From NCBI RefSeq assembly GCF_002939185.1, contig NZ_POVL01000001.1, positions 1 through 64,000 of the forward strand: 64,000 nucleotides of DNA. The letters are read 5' to 3'. This document shows positions 1 through 8,769 of this stretch, piece by piece (positions within the stretch are counted from its first letter, which is position 1; every line of letters begins with the position of its first letter). Under the pieces are notes generated by a model that was not told where the DNA came from, searched no databases, and was given only the letters and a program-made list of their open reading frames with translations. The stretch comes from Enterobacter sichuanensis. GTDB lineage: Bacteria > Pseudomonadota > Gammaproteobacteria > Enterobacterales > Enterobacteriaceae. A program made the translations under genes and the position numbers.

Positions 1-2922
1 GAGGCGTTCCAGTAGCGCCTGCTCCGGCAGGGTCACGTCCGTACTTAGCTCACTGCGCTGCAGGGTGCGTCTGCCGAGGCTGTCATACTGACGGAGCTGC
101 TCGCGCGCGCCCTGGGTGCGGCGCACCTCGCGGTGCAGACGGTCGCGGGTGAACTCAGTCACCAGCTGCTGCCCGAAGCGGATGGCGCTGACGTGGCCGG
201 AGCCGTAGTGCAGCCACGCCAGCTTTTGCTCGCCGGGCAGGGTCAGGCCGGTCAGGTTGCTCAGGGCATCCCATTCGTAGCCCACCTTGCCGTTAATGCC
301 GGATTCGCTCAGCACGCGCCCGGCGTCATCGTGGCGGTAAGCGATCTCATCGCTTTCGATACCCAGGGCAACGCCTTCGGCGGTTGGCGTGCGGCGGATG
401 CGGGTAATCTGGCCGCTCAGGTCGCGGAAATAGCGGTACTCCGCGTGGCGCTGAGTGCGCCCGATCAGCAGCCCGCTGTCGTCATAGCTGAACTGCTGGA
501 CGCGACGGGCGATGCCGCCGTCGGCGGCAGGTCGGCCGTTTTCTTCGAGCGCGCAGAGGAACCCTCGCGCGTCCCATTCCATATGGCGCACGGTCTCGTC
601 CGGGCGCGTTTCGCTGAGCGGGCGGCCCACGGCGTCGTAGGTGAAGCGGTATTCCGCCCCGTTGCCGTTATCGAGTCGCAGCAGGTTACCGCGCGGGTCG
701 TAGCGCCACTGGCGCACGCGGCCAATACGGTCGGTGAGGCTGACCGGGAGGCCGAGCGCGTTATAGGCCCAGGTCACTTCACTTTCCAGCGGGTCGCGCC
801 AGCCCGTGAGCTGGCCGCGTTCGTTCCACACCAGCGACTCGCGGCTGCCGTCCGGATGGATCACAGCGCTCAGCAGCCCGGCGCGGCTCCACTCCCGGCG
901 CGTGATGTTCCCTTCCGCATCCTCGCTGGCAACCAGTTGCCCGAAACGGTCGTAGGTGAAGCGGGTGATGCTGCCGGAGCAGTCGGTGCGCTGCGTCAGC
1001 AGCCCCTGGTGGTTCCAGACCAGACGCACCACGCCGCCGATGGCGTCGGTGATGCTCTCCGGCAGGTTTTCTTCATCGTCGGGATAGCGATACGCGGTGG
1101 TGCTACCGGCCGGATCGGTTTCCGCCAGCAGGCGACCGCGAAGGTCGTAGATGGCCTGCGATGAGGTGCCGTCCGGGTATACCGTGCGGGTGATGCGGTC
1201 GGTCAGGCGATGCCAGTGATACTCCGTGCGGCGGCCCGCCGGGTCCGTCTCGCTGGTCATGCGACCGTATTTGTCCCACGTGCTGCGGCGCATCGCCCCG
1301 CCCGGCAGAATAACGTCGCAGAGCTCGCCGTCGCGGTAGACAAACGTCGTCTGGCGACCGTCGTAATCCGTGAAGCGGGCAACGTTGTCGTCGTCATCCA
1401 CCAGCCAGTGCGCCTGCGCGCCATCTTCGCGGGTCGCACGGCGGGTGCCGTTTTCAAAATCGTATTCGAACGTCAGCTGTTCGCCGCCGCTGTGGCGGAA
1501 GCCGACCACGCGCGGCAGGCCGTCAATCTCCCGCCAGCGGTATTCGCTCAGCAGGCCGTTGGCGTCCTCGTGGGCGCTCATCAGCCCGTCCTGCCAGCTA
1601 AAGCGTCGGCGCACGCTACCGCCCCGGCCGGTCACACAGACCAGCTGGCGCTGTTCATCATAATCGTAACTGACCAGACAGATCTCGTCATCCAGCCAGG
1701 CGCCGAGGAGCCTGTCACGATCGTAGCGGCAGACCACGCGCTGGCCCGCGCTGTCGGTCAGGGCATGCAGGGTATTATCCGCATTCCACTCGAAGAGGAT
1801 ATCGTTGCCGCAGGGTTCAGAGATGCGCTGGAGCAGCGACGGGGCATCTTCCTTAAGCGGCGCATAGTGCCAGCGCTCGCCGCTGACGTCATACACCGAC
1901 CAGCTGTCGTCCTGGTGATGTTCAAGCCAGTTCTTTTCACTTTCGCAGTAGGAGCGCAGCCCTTTCGGCACCTTCGGGAAGGCGACGTAATCGCCGGACG
2001 GCGCGCGCCACACCAGGCCGTCCTGATACGCCTCCAGGCGGCTTTCCCAGAACAGGCTCCAGCCGCGGCCCAGCACGCTGTCGCCGGGGTTGCCGCTGCG
2101 CCAGTAGCGCTGCCAGCGCACTGGCAGACGGGAAGGCAGGACGAAGTCCAGCTCGTCATCCCCGCTGAGAAACTTCTGTCCGCTGACGATATCCACCGGG
2201 CGGGCGATAATCCCCGCGGCCGCCACGCCGGTCATCAGCGTGCCGGCGCGACAGGCGATACGGGCCAGCTTGTTGATGCCGGGGATTTTGCCCAGCAGCT
2301 TAGAGAGCGCCCCGACTTTGCCAGCGGCCCCGCCCCAGCCGCCGATAAGCCCGGCGAACAGCAGGGTCAGATCGGAGACTTTATAGAGCCACTCGGGCAC
2401 TTCAGACTGAATGGGCAGGGTTTGCTGCGGGTCGCCGCCGATAATGACGTTATTCGAACCGGTCATGACCTTCGCGTCGCAGGTGGTGCGATCCCCGATG
2501 CGGGAGGCTGGCTGGCTGTTAATGGAGACGCGCTTGGAGCCTTCGGCCATCTGCTGCGAGCCGTCGTCAGAACAGTCGACGGTGCTATCGGTGGCAAGCG
2601 CGGCGGGTTTACCGTTGATAAACACGTTCGGGGAGCCGGAGGTGATGACGCCTTTCTTCGTCATGCTGGATGCCCCGGCGTCCGCGATGCTGTCCCGGGC
2701 GGCGGTCGCCAGCTCCCCGGTGTAATACCCCACGGCCAGGCTGGCGCCGACGAGCAGGACGCCCACGCCAAGACAGGATGCGCCGAGACCGGCAATAAAC
2801 ATGGCCCCCGCCAGAATGCCCCCGGCGGCGGCAATCAGGCCACCGACAATCGTTCCGGCAATCATCCCGGCCAGCGCACCGGAGTGGCCGATATCATCAC
2901 CTACGCGTGCTGCTTCAAACAT
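1..2922 (-). CDS. Rhs-family effector with prePAAR/PAAR N-terminus (3' end outside window)
   Basis: The gene starts at an ATG at 2922 behind an AGGGA-type ribosome site and stays open for 974 codons to the window edge, so its C-terminal toxin is not visible. Residues 4-13 (AARVGDDIGH) match the prePAAR motif. Two hydrophobic helices follow at about residues 17-70, then a PAAR-like region at about 90-170 with repeated 'V.ING.PA' and 'IGD' turns, then a long series of YD repeats typical of the Rhs shell. Known family role: PAAR caps the VgrG spike of a type VI secretion system, the Rhs shell encloses a C-terminal toxin, and prePAAR effectors with membrane helices need an Eag chaperone. Such a chaperone gene lies 17 nt upstream in the same orientation. 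No vgrG or immunity gene is seen here; an immunity gene would be expected to the left. Confidence 0.93.
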   Translation of the reverse strand, partial: MFEAARVGDDIGHSGALAGMIAGTIVGGLIAAAGGILAGAMFIAGLGASCLGVGVLLVGASLAVGYYTGELATAARDSIADAGASSMTKKGVITSGSPNVFINGKPAALATDSTVDCSDDGSQQMAEGSKRVSINSQPASRIGDRTTCDAKVMTGSNNVIIGGDPQQTLPIQSEVPEWLYKVSDLTLLFAGLIGGWGGAAGKVGALSKLLGKIPGINKLARIACRAGTLMTGVAAAGIIARPVDIVSGQKFLSGDDELDFVLPSRLPVRWQRYWRSGNPGDSVLGRGWSLFWESRLEAYQDGLVWRAPSGDYVAFPKVPKGLRSYCESEKNWLEHHQDDSWSVYDVSGERWHYAPLKEDAPSLLQRISEPCGNDILFEWNADNTLHALTDSAGQRVVCRYDRDRLLGAWLDDEICLVSYDYDEQRQLVCVTGRGGSVRRRFSWQDGLMSAHEDANGLLSEYRWREIDGLPRVVGFRHSGGEQLTFEYDFENGTRRATREDGAQAHWLVDDDDNVARFTDYDGRQTTFVYRDGELCDVILPGGAMRRSTWDKYGRMTSETDPAGRRTEYHWHRLTDRITRTVYPDGTSSQAIYDLRGRLLAETDPAGSTTAYRYPDDEENLPESITDAIGGVVRLVWNHQGLLTQRTDCSGSITRFTYDRFGQLVASEDAEGNITRREWSRAGLLSAVIHPDGSRESLVWNERGQLTGWRDPLESEVTWAYNALGLPVSLTDRIGRVRQWRYDPRGNLLRLDNGNGAEYRFTYDAVGRPLSETRPDETVRHMEWDARGFLCALEENGRPAADGGIARRVQQFSYDDSGLLIGRTQRHAEYRYFRDLSGQITRIRRTPTAEGVALGIESDEIAYRHDDAGRVLSESGINGKVGYEWDALSNLTGLTLPGEQKLAWLHYGSGHVSAIRFGQQLVTEFTRDRLHREVRRTQGAREQLRQYDSLGRRTLQRSELSTDVTLPEQALLERL

Positions 2923-2939
2923 AACAACGGTCCCTGAAG

Positions 2940-3377
2940 TTAATGGTGGAAGCGGAAGCTCCTGAGAAGTTCGCCAAACAGCGCGCTGTCGGCATCGCCC
3001 GGCGTGCGGGTGCAGGTCATGGTGAAGACCAGGACTTTATCGCTGTTGGTATTAAAGACGGCCTGCTGCTGCCAGATGCGTTTCCCGTCGCGCAGGTAGC
3101 TGGCATGGACAATTTCACCCTGTGAAAGGTTGTCGCCAAGCGTAGCGGCGCTGCGCTCACCCTGCTTCCAGGCCTTGATGTGTTTTGCCATCAGCGCGAG
3201 CTGGCGATCGATATACGCGGCAAGCGCTTCGCCGGGATTGAGGGCATCGCGGGAGATGTTGAACGCCGGCGCATCCGCTGAAGGCGGCGCGAATACGTTG
3301 ACGGTACGATCCTGATAACCCTCAGGAAAGGTGATCTGTCCTTCACTGAACAGGCACTGCGAATGTTGTTCTGACAT
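2940..3377 (-). CDS. EagR-type chaperone, DUF1795/DcrB-like
   Basis: A 145-residue protein beginning MSEQHSQCLFSEGQITFPEG. The ATG at 3377 has a GGGA ribosome site; an in-frame start 15 codons earlier lacks family support. The fold signature is that of DUF1795: a short acidic protein with 'FPEGYQDRTVNVF', a central 'GEALAAYIDRQLALMAKHI' helix and a terminal 'FGELLRSFRF'. In type VI loci these proteins bind and shield the transmembrane helices of prePAAR/Rhs effectors before loading on VgrG. The gene immediately precedes an Rhs gene with exactly that kind of N-terminus, which supports the assignment. The two genes are very probably co-transcribed and co-translated. Confidence 0.85.
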   Translation of the reverse strand: MSEQHSQCLFSEGQITFPEGYQDRTVNVFAPPSADAPAFNISRDALNPGEALAAYIDRQLALMAKHIKAWKQGERSAATLGDNLSQGEIVHASYLRDGKRIWQQQAVFNTNSDKVLVFTMTCTRTPGDADSALFGELLRSFRFHH

Positions 3378-3494
3378 TGAGCGGGTCCCACCACATTTTT
3401 TCAGAAGCGGTAAGTTTCGCATATGTGTTTAAGGCTGACTATCCCCAGATTATTGCCACACGCCAGCCCTCACCGAATGCAAAAACAGCGGCCG

Positions 3495-4385
3495 TTAGCC
3501 CGGCCCCTCGCTCCCCGCCGCCAGCAGCGGGACCACCACGTCACTGATGGGCACCGCAATACCGTGTTTGCGGCCGTAGCGCTGGATCACGCCGTTGCGG
3601 ATATCCCACTCCAGCGGGCGATCCGCCTGGCGGTCGGCGAGGATCGAGGTGCCCAAATCCGCGGGCGCACGCTGGAAGTTCGCCAGGATCTCTTGTGCGA
3701 CCTCATCCTCCAGCGTCGCCCCTTCGGCGCGGGCGACGGCAAGGCCTTCGCGTAGATAGGCCAGCGAAAGTTCGCTGACATCCTCGCGTCTGAACATGCC
3801 GGCGCGGCGGTTAGCCAGCACCATCAGCCCGGCAACGGCGTTTTGCAGCAGCTTGCGCCAGGCCACCGTTGAGAAGTCTGCCGAGAGTTCAACCGCGCAG
3901 CGTGTCCCCTGCAACGCATCCACCACCCGTTTTGCCTGCGGCACGTCCGGCAGAGTCAGTCGCGGCCTGGCGCGCAGCCATACGGAGGCATCCGGCTCGC
4001 GCTGGGCCGGGAACCAGACCACCGACGGCAGCACCGTGGCGCCGTTGACCCACGGCTCAAGCTGGGCTTTTTGCTCAACGCCGTTTTGCAGGGCGCAGAC
4101 AACCGTGTTTTCATCACACAGCGCGCGCAGCCACCCGGCGCTGTCGGCATTTTGCGTCGTTTTTACCGCCACAAACACCAGATCGGCCGGGCGCGCGATG
4201 ACGCTCGGATCGGTTAATACCGGACCGGGCACAACCGTTTCCCCCTCATCGTCGCGCAAGCGCAGTTCAGGATGCGCGGTGCGTCCGCACAGCAGCGGCG
4301 TGCGGCCCGCCTCATGCAGCACCGCGGCAATGGTGGTACCAATTGCGCCAGGACCCAGCAGCGCAATCACTGGATTGTCAGACAT
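3495..4385 (-). CDS. 2-dehydropantoate 2-reductase (PanE/ApbA) family oxidoreductase
   Basis: A 296-residue protein with an N-terminal Rossmann fold: GPGAIG at about residues 11-16 is the dinucleotide-binding loop, and 'VAVKTTQ' at about 72-78 is the usual strand after it. The C-terminal helical domain carries 'WRKLLQNAVAGL', whose lysine matches the catalytic lysine of ketopantoate reductases, and an asparagine at the expected place. Family chemistry is NADPH-dependent reduction of 2-dehydropantoate to pantoate in the coenzyme A pathway. The sequence differs clearly from E. coli PanE, so it is likely a paralogue and the true substrate may be another 2-keto acid. It is divergent from ybdK and convergent with nothing. 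Confidence 0.8.
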   Translation of the reverse strand: MSDNPVIALLGPGAIGTTIAAVLHEAGRTPLLCGRTAHPELRLRDDEGETVVPGPVLTDPSVIARPADLVFVAVKTTQNADSAGWLRALCDENTVVCALQNGVEQKAQLEPWVNGATVLPSVVWFPAQREPDASVWLRARPRLTLPDVPQAKRVVDALQGTRCAVELSADFSTVAWRKLLQNAVAGLMVLANRRAGMFRREDVSELSLAYLREGLAVARAEGATLEDEVAQEILANFQRAPADLGTSILADRQADRPLEWDIRNGVIQRYGRKHGIAVPISDVVVPLLAAGSEGPG

Positions 4386-4490
4386 GGTGAACTCCCCTTT
4401 TCGCTAAGCCTGCTAACAGTTATACCACCCTGAAAAGTGAGCGCCACGTCGTTGTCTATACTCATCACTCTACAGACAACGGAGTGCGCC

Positions 4491-5612
4491 ATGCCTTTAC
4501 CTGATTTCAAATCCTCTGAACCTTTTACCCTTGGCATCGAACTGGAACTGCAGGTGGTTAATCCGCCAGGCTACGATCTGAGCCAGGACTCCTCCGCGCT
4601 TATTGCCGCCGTCAAAGACGACATTAAAGGCGGGGAAGTGAAGCACGATATCACCGAAAGCATGCTCGAAATCGCTACCGGCGTGTGTCAGAACATCGAC
4701 CAGGCGGCGGCGCAGTTCTCGATGATGCAGCAGAGCATCCTGCGCGCGGCGGCGGAGCAGCACATCCAGATTTGCGGCGGCGGGACGCATCCGTTCCAGA
4801 AGTGGCAGCGTCAGGAGGTGTGCGACGACGAGCGCTATAACATCACGCTGGAGCGCTTTGGCTATCTGATTTTGCAGGCCACGGTGTTCGGCCAGCACGT
4901 GCATGTCGGCTGTCGGACCGGGGATGACGCCATCTACCTGCTGCACGGCCTGTCGCGCTTTGTGCCGCACTTTATCGCCCTGGCGGCGGCATCGCCGTAC
5001 ATGCAGGGCACGGACACGAAATTTGCCTCGTCGCGGCTCAATATCTTTTCGGGTTTTCCGGATAACGGTCAGATGCCGTGGGTCAACAGCTGGCAGGAGT
5101 TCGAAGGGCTGTTCCGACGCCTGAGTTCCACGAGCATGATCGACAGCATTAAAGATCTGCACTGGGACATTCGCCCCAGCCCGCATTTTGGCACCGTGGA
5201 GGTGCGGGTGATGGATACGCCGCTGACCCTCGGCCACGCGATTAATATCGCCGGGCTGATTCAGGCGACATCCCACTGGCTGCTGACCACGCGGCCTTAT
5301 AAGCATCAGGAAAAGGATTTTCTGCTCTATCGCTTTAACCGTTTCCAGGCCTGTCGCTATGGGCTGGAAGGTATTCTGACGGATGTGCATACCGGCGAGC
5401 ATAAAACCGTGGCGAAGGATATCGCCTGGCTGCTGGAGCAGGTTGCGCCGTCGGCCGAGAAGCTCGGCGCGGCAAGCGCAATCAATGAAATTGCTCTGCT
5501 GTTAAAGCAGGGCAAGAGCGAGGCGCAGCGCATGCGCGACTTTATCGCCGACGGCGGATCGCTTATTTCACTGGTGCAGAAACACTGCGAGCTGTGGGCG
5601 ACGAGTCCGTAA
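4491..5612 (+). CDS. ybdK: Carboxylate-amine ligase YbdK (GCS2 family)
   Basis: A 373-residue protein starting [21 protein letters not shown]. The ATG at 4491 follows a GGAG site; the longer in-frame opening begins in the upstream leader. YbdK is a glutamate-cysteine ligase type 2 family member with weak gamma-glutamyl-cysteine ligase activity in E. coli and no firm physiological role. The ATP/metal site signature 'GIELELQVV' is at the N-terminus, and 'CGGGTHPF', 'HVHVG' and '[15 protein letters not shown]' of the GCS2 fold follow. It is followed by ybdJ on the same strand, as in E. coli. Confidence 0.93.
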   Translation: MPLPDFKSSEPFTLGIELELQVVNPPGYDLSQDSSALIAAVKDDIKGGEVKHDITESMLEIATGVCQNIDQAAAQFSMMQQSILRAAAEQHIQICGGGTHPFQKWQRQEVCDDERYNITLERFGYLILQATVFGQHVHVGCRTGDDAIYLLHGLSRFVPHFIALAAASPYMQGTDTKFASSRLNIFSGFPDNGQMPWVNSWQEFEGLFRRLSSTSMIDSIKDLHWDIRPSPHFGTVEVRVMDTPLTLGHAINIAGLIQATSHWLLTTRPYKHQEKDFLLYRFNRFQACRYGLEGILTDVHTGEHKTVAKDIAWLLEQVAPSAEKLGAASAINEIALLLKQGKSEAQRMRDFIADGGSLISLVQKHCELWATSP

Positions 5613-5733
5613 GCGACCAGACTGCGGACCATACACCCCAAAGGGGCGAGGGAGAAACCGGGTGACGGGTTTAAATTGCTTAACGTGCCGGGATGCCGGA
5701 CAATGACATTTTTAACTGACGATTAACATTACG

Positions 5734-5982
5734 ATGAAACACCCGTTAGAATCGCTGCTCACGGCAGGCGGCATTTTATTGCTGGCCCTGCTTTCGTGTC
5801 TGCTGCTCCCTGCGCCCTCGCTTGGGCTGGTGCTGGCGCAGAAGCTGGTGACCACCTTTCATATGGTCGACCTTAACCAGCTTTACACCATTCTGTTCTG
5901 CGTGTGGTTTTTACTGCTCGGGGCGATCGAATTCTTCGTGTTGCGTTTCGTCTGGCGCCGCTGGTTTTCACTGGCGTCGTAA
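5734..5982 (+). CDS. ybdJ: Inner membrane protein YbdJ (DUF1158)
   Basis: An 82-residue protein of unknown function, nearly colinear with E. coli YbdJ over its whole length. Two hydrophobic segments (about residues 10-35 and 45-70) end in the basic 'FVWRRWF', typical of a small two-helix inner membrane protein. It lies 121 nt after ybdK in the ancestral order. There is no strong ribosome site before the ATG ('TTAACATTACG'), so expression may be low. Confidence 0.88.
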   Translation: MKHPLESLLTAGGILLLALLSCLLLPAPSLGLVLAQKLVTTFHMVDLNQLYTILFCVWFLLLGAIEFFVLRFVWRRWFSLAS

Positions 5983-5990
5983 GCAAAAAA

Positions 5991-6019
5991 GCCGGGTGGC
6001 GGCTACGCCTTACCCGGCC
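5991..6019. repeat. REP element
   Basis: GCCGGGTGGCGGC, TACGCC, then TTACCCGGCC: the imperfect palindrome of enterobacterial REP/PU units. It lies between the convergent ybdJ and ramA genes, 8 nt after the ybdJ stop, where it can fold in either transcript and protect 3' ends. Confidence 0.85.
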
Positions 6020-6032
6020 TACACACGACAGG

Positions 6033-6374
6033 TTAATGTGTCTGGCTATGGTTCTCTTTGCGGTACGCGCCAGGCGGCTGGTTGAAGGTGCGGGTGAAGA
6101 TGCGGGTAAACGTCTGCTGCGAATCAAACCCGTAACGCAGGCAGATATCGTATACCCGGGCGTCGGATTCACGCAGATCGCGCGCCGCCAGCAGCAGCTT
6201 GCGTTCACGGATATAGCGTCCCAGACTCTCCCCTTTGTACTGCATAAACAACCGCTGCAGATGCCATTTCGAGTAGCCCGCGTGACGGGCAATCTCTTCT
6301 ATACGTAATGGCTGGTGCAGGTTGTCGTCGATCCATTCGACGATAGTGTCGATGACTTGAGCGGAAATGGTCAT
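6033..6374 (-). CDS. ramA: Multidrug resistance transcriptional activator RamA
   Basis: A 113-residue AraC/XylS-type activator made only of the DNA-binding domain. Two helix-turn-helix units are visible: 'RIEEIARHAGYSKWHLQRLFMQ' at about residues 20-42 and 'VYDICLRYGFDSQQTFTRIFTRTF' at about 70-93, ending in the RamA tail 'QPPGAYRKENHS'. RamA activates acrAB, tolC and micF through marboxes, lowering porins and raising efflux. The start at 6374 (MTISAQ) gives the length known for RamA; the upstream in-frame codons belong to the leader. It lies 32 nt downstream of romA on the same strand, and RamR is encoded divergently beyond romA. Confidence 0.95.
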   Translation of the reverse strand: MTISAQVIDTIVEWIDDNLHQPLRIEEIARHAGYSKWHLQRLFMQYKGESLGRYIRERKLLLAARDLRESDARVYDICLRYGFDSQQTFTRIFTRTFNQPPGAYRKENHSQTH

Positions 6375-6406
6375 ACTGCTCTCCCCCTCTGCTTCTCGCT
6401 TAAACA

Positions 6407-7510
6407 TTATTCCCACCACGTACGGAATGTTTGCGTGGTGTCACTCACCCGGACGGGCTCGCCCAGTTCCGGTGTCAGCAGCCGATAATTTTGATCCTTG
6501 CTGGCGTTGGCCAGCTGGATCAGCGGGTCGTTCCAGGCGTGTTTCGCCAGCACGAAGCGTCCGTTATGTCCGGGCACCACGGCTTTGGCGCCAAGATCTG
6601 CCGACGCCTGCGCTGTCTCCTCCGGCAGCATGTGGATGTACTTCCAGTCCTGGTCGTACTGACCGTTTTCCATGATGGCCAGGTCAACCTCGCCAAACTG
6701 CTCGCCGATGGCCTTAAAGTGCGGGCCGTAACCGGAATCACCGCTGTAGTAAACCTTCTGTTCCGGCGTGACGAACATAAAGCTACCCCACAGGGTGCGA
6801 TCGCGTTTGATACCCCGCCCGGAGAAGTGACGCGCCGGCAGAACGTGCACCGTCAGCTCATCGCTGATGCGCACCGACTGGTTCCAGTCGCGCTCGTCGA
6901 TAATCTCGGGGTTCATTCCCCAGTAACGCAGGTGGGAACCCACGCCCAGCGGCGTGACCACGCGCTTCACCTTTGGCAGCAGCGCCCTGATGGTGGCGTA
7001 ATCCAGATGATCGTAGTGATCATGCGAAATAATCAGCAGGTCGATCTCCGGCATGCTTTCTGCCCGCCACGGATACTCGCCGGCAAACGCTTTATTGAGG
7101 AACGAGAACGGTGCGGCATAGTTGCCGAGTACCGGGTCAATCAAAATGCGTTTGCCCGCCAGCTGCAGGTACCACGAGGAGTGGCCAAGCCACACCAGGG
7201 TGTCCTGCTCCAGCGGCAGGCTCGCAAGATCGGTTTTTACCAGCGGCAGCGGCCGGGCCGGGCGTGCGTTATCGGTTGTTTTGGTCAGGAAATCCCACAT
7301 CGCGACCAGCATATTTTTGTCGCCGTTATACCCCGGCGTCGGCAGCGTGTTGTGGAATTTCCCCTCACGATACTGGGGAGAGGCCTCCACTGCTGTCAGT
7401 TGCTCACCCTGCGGCGGCTGGCCAAATCCGGCATTCAGAACACACGGTAAACTCGCAGCTGAAGCTAAAATCATGATTAACACCACGCAGATGAAGAGAG
7501 GTTTTTTCAT
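6407..7510 (-). CDS. romA: RomA, MBL-fold metallo-hydrolase
   Basis: A 367-residue protein with an N-terminal hydrophobic segment (about residues 4-22; export or membrane anchor) followed by a metallo-beta-lactamase fold of the NAPE-PLD/UlaG-like branch. Metal ligands are visible: 'SHDHYDHLD' (HxHxDH), 'PARHFSGRG', 'GDSGYGPHF' and 'PGHNGRF'. RomA-ramA pairing is characteristic of Enterobacter and Klebsiella; Salmonella lacks romA. The enzyme's substrate is unknown. Its promoter region contains the RamR palindrome, so romA and ramA are probably co-repressed. Confidence 0.92.
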   Translation of the reverse strand: MKKPLFICVVLIMILASAASLPCVLNAGFGQPPQGEQLTAVEASPQYREGKFHNTLPTPGYNGDKNMLVAMWDFLTKTTDNARPARPLPLVKTDLASLPLEQDTLVWLGHSSWYLQLAGKRILIDPVLGNYAAPFSFLNKAFAGEYPWRAESMPEIDLLIISHDHYDHLDYATIRALLPKVKRVVTPLGVGSHLRYWGMNPEIIDERDWNQSVRISDELTVHVLPARHFSGRGIKRDRTLWGSFMFVTPEQKVYYSGDSGYGPHFKAIGEQFGEVDLAIMENGQYDQDWKYIHMLPEETAQASADLGAKAVVPGHNGRFVLAKHAWNDPLIQLANASKDQNYRLLTPELGEPVRVSDTTQTFRTWWE

Positions 7511-7564
7511 ATCCTGACCCGAAAACGCGCCCCATCCGATAGTTTGCGCGGGGTAAACTTGATT

Positions 7565-7584
7565 ATGAGTGAGTAAGCACTCAT
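7565..7584. promoter_or_regulatory. RamR operator, 20-bp perfect palindrome
   Basis: ATGAGTGAGTAAGCACTCAT: arms ATGAGTG and CACTCAT around a 6-nt spacer. This matches the arms and spacing of the RamR site known upstream of Salmonella ramA. It lies in the divergent romA/ramR intergenic region, so it can govern romA-ramA and autoregulate ramR. Confidence 0.88.
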
Positions 7585-7700
7585 TATAGATGTGATGAGA
7601 AAGTCGTCAAGACGTTTTCGATCTTTGACATTCCGCGTTGCAGCGGGTCAAAGCACGTGTTTCAATCAGGGTTTTTATCATTGACAGGGGGAAAAATTTA

Positions 7701-8291
7701 GTGGCACGTCCGAAGAGTGAAGATAAAAAACAGGCCTTACTGGAAGCCGCAACGGTGGCATTTGCACAGTCAGGTATTGCCGCCTCAACGGCGCTCATTG
7801 CCCGTAAGGCGGGTGTCGCCGAAGGCACCCTGTTCCGCTACTTTGCTACAAAAGACGATCTGCTGAATGCCCTCTACCTGCACCTGAAGCAGGATCTCTG
7901 CCAGACCATGCTGGCGAACCTCGATCGCACCATCACGCTGCCAAAAGAACATACCCGCAATATCTGGAACAGCTATGTGGACTGGGGAATTCGTAACCCG
8001 GTTGCCCATGCGGCTATCCGCCAGATTGGCGTCAGTGAAAAGCTGAGCGCCGAAACGGAACACGCGGTGAAAGAGATGTTCCCAGAGCTGCATGAACTTT
8101 GCCGTCGCTCGGTGCGTCAGGTGTTTATGTCTGATGAGTTCAAAACGTTCGGCGATGCGCTGTTCTTATCGCTGGCCGAATCCACGATGGAATTTGCCAC
8201 CCGCGATCCTTCCCGCGCCGTCGAATTTAAAGCGCTCGGCTTTGAGGTGATGTGGCGCGGGCTTGCCCAGGAAGAGAGCGATGGAGAGTAA
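7701..8291 (+). CDS. ramR: TetR-family repressor RamR
   Basis: A 196-residue TetR regulator. The start is taken as GTG at 7701 ([10 protein letters not shown]), which matches the RamR N-terminus. The helix-turn-helix is '[34 protein letters not shown]' at about residues 23-56; the rest is the helical ligand domain that in Salmonella RamR binds bile acids, dyes and drugs. It represses ramA; loss of function gives multidrug resistance. The gene is intact here. It overlaps the downstream ybdF start by 11 nt, implying translational coupling. Confidence 0.94.
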   Translation: MARPKSEDKKQALLEAATVAFAQSGIAASTALIARKAGVAEGTLFRYFATKDDLLNALYLHLKQDLCQTMLANLDRTITLPKEHTRNIWNSYVDWGIRNPVAHAAIRQIGVSEKLSAETEHAVKEMFPELHELCRRSVRQVFMSDEFKTFGDALFLSLAESTMEFATRDPSRAVEFKALGFEVMWRGLAQEESDGE

Positions 8292-8649
8292 ATCCTTGCA
8301 GGAGCACGCCAAACGCGTGGCGCTGGAGTTGCCCTTTACCGAACACTGTTGGCCGTTTGGGCCAGAATTTGACGTGTTTAAAGTGGGCGGAAAAATTTTT
8401 ATGATTGTGGCGGTCGCGCACGGGCGGCCGCACGTCAGCCTGAAGTCAGACCCGGAAAAATCGCTGTTAAATCAGCAGATCTATCGCGGCGTTGAACCGG
8501 GCTATCACCTCAACAAAAAGCACTGGATCTCCCTCTACGGTACGGACGACGTCACGCCAGAGCTGGTGACTGACCTGATTACGGATTCCTGGCATCTGGT
8601 GGTGGATAAACTGCCAAAAAAAGACCAGAAGTGGATCAGGCCGGCCTGA
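8281..8649 (+). CDS. ybdF: MmcQ/YjbR-family protein YbdF
   Basis: A 122-residue protein of the MmcQ/YjbR (DUF419) fold, the same length as E. coli YbdF. '[27 protein letters not shown]' and '[14 protein letters not shown]' are the family signatures. The ATG at 8281 lies inside the last codons of ramR, so the two genes form a transcriptional unit. The family is called DNA-binding-like by structure, but no function is established for YbdF. Confidence 0.9.
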   Translation: MESKSLQEHAKRVALELPFTEHCWPFGPEFDVFKVGGKIFMIVAVAHGRPHVSLKSDPEKSLLNQQIYRGVEPGYHLNKKHWISLYGTDDVTPELVTDLITDSWHLVVDKLPKKDQKWIRPA

Positions 8650-8650
8650 T

Positions 8651-8669
8651 TGTTCGTCTGAGACGAACA
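8651..8669. promoter_or_regulatory. 19-bp perfect palindrome upstream of nfsB
   Basis: TGTTCGTCTGAGACGAACA: two 9-nt arms around a single G, 100 nt before nfsB and directly after the ybdF stop. It is not followed by a T run, so it looks more like an operator than a terminator. No regulator can be named from the sequence. Confidence 0.5.
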
Positions 8670-8769
8670 GATTAAGCGCTCGAAATGCACTTATCTTTTT
8701 CCACGTCCCGCTGTAATCTGCTCATCTTTCGCGCCCGCACGCGGGCGAATTTCATCACCAGGAGTTGTT

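Noticed and set aside
133-2937. Long plus-strand openings at 133-1164 and 1210-2937
   Set aside because: They are antisense to the rhs gene, whose YD repeats and PAAR domain are recognisable; the plus-strand products are low-complexity with no domain.
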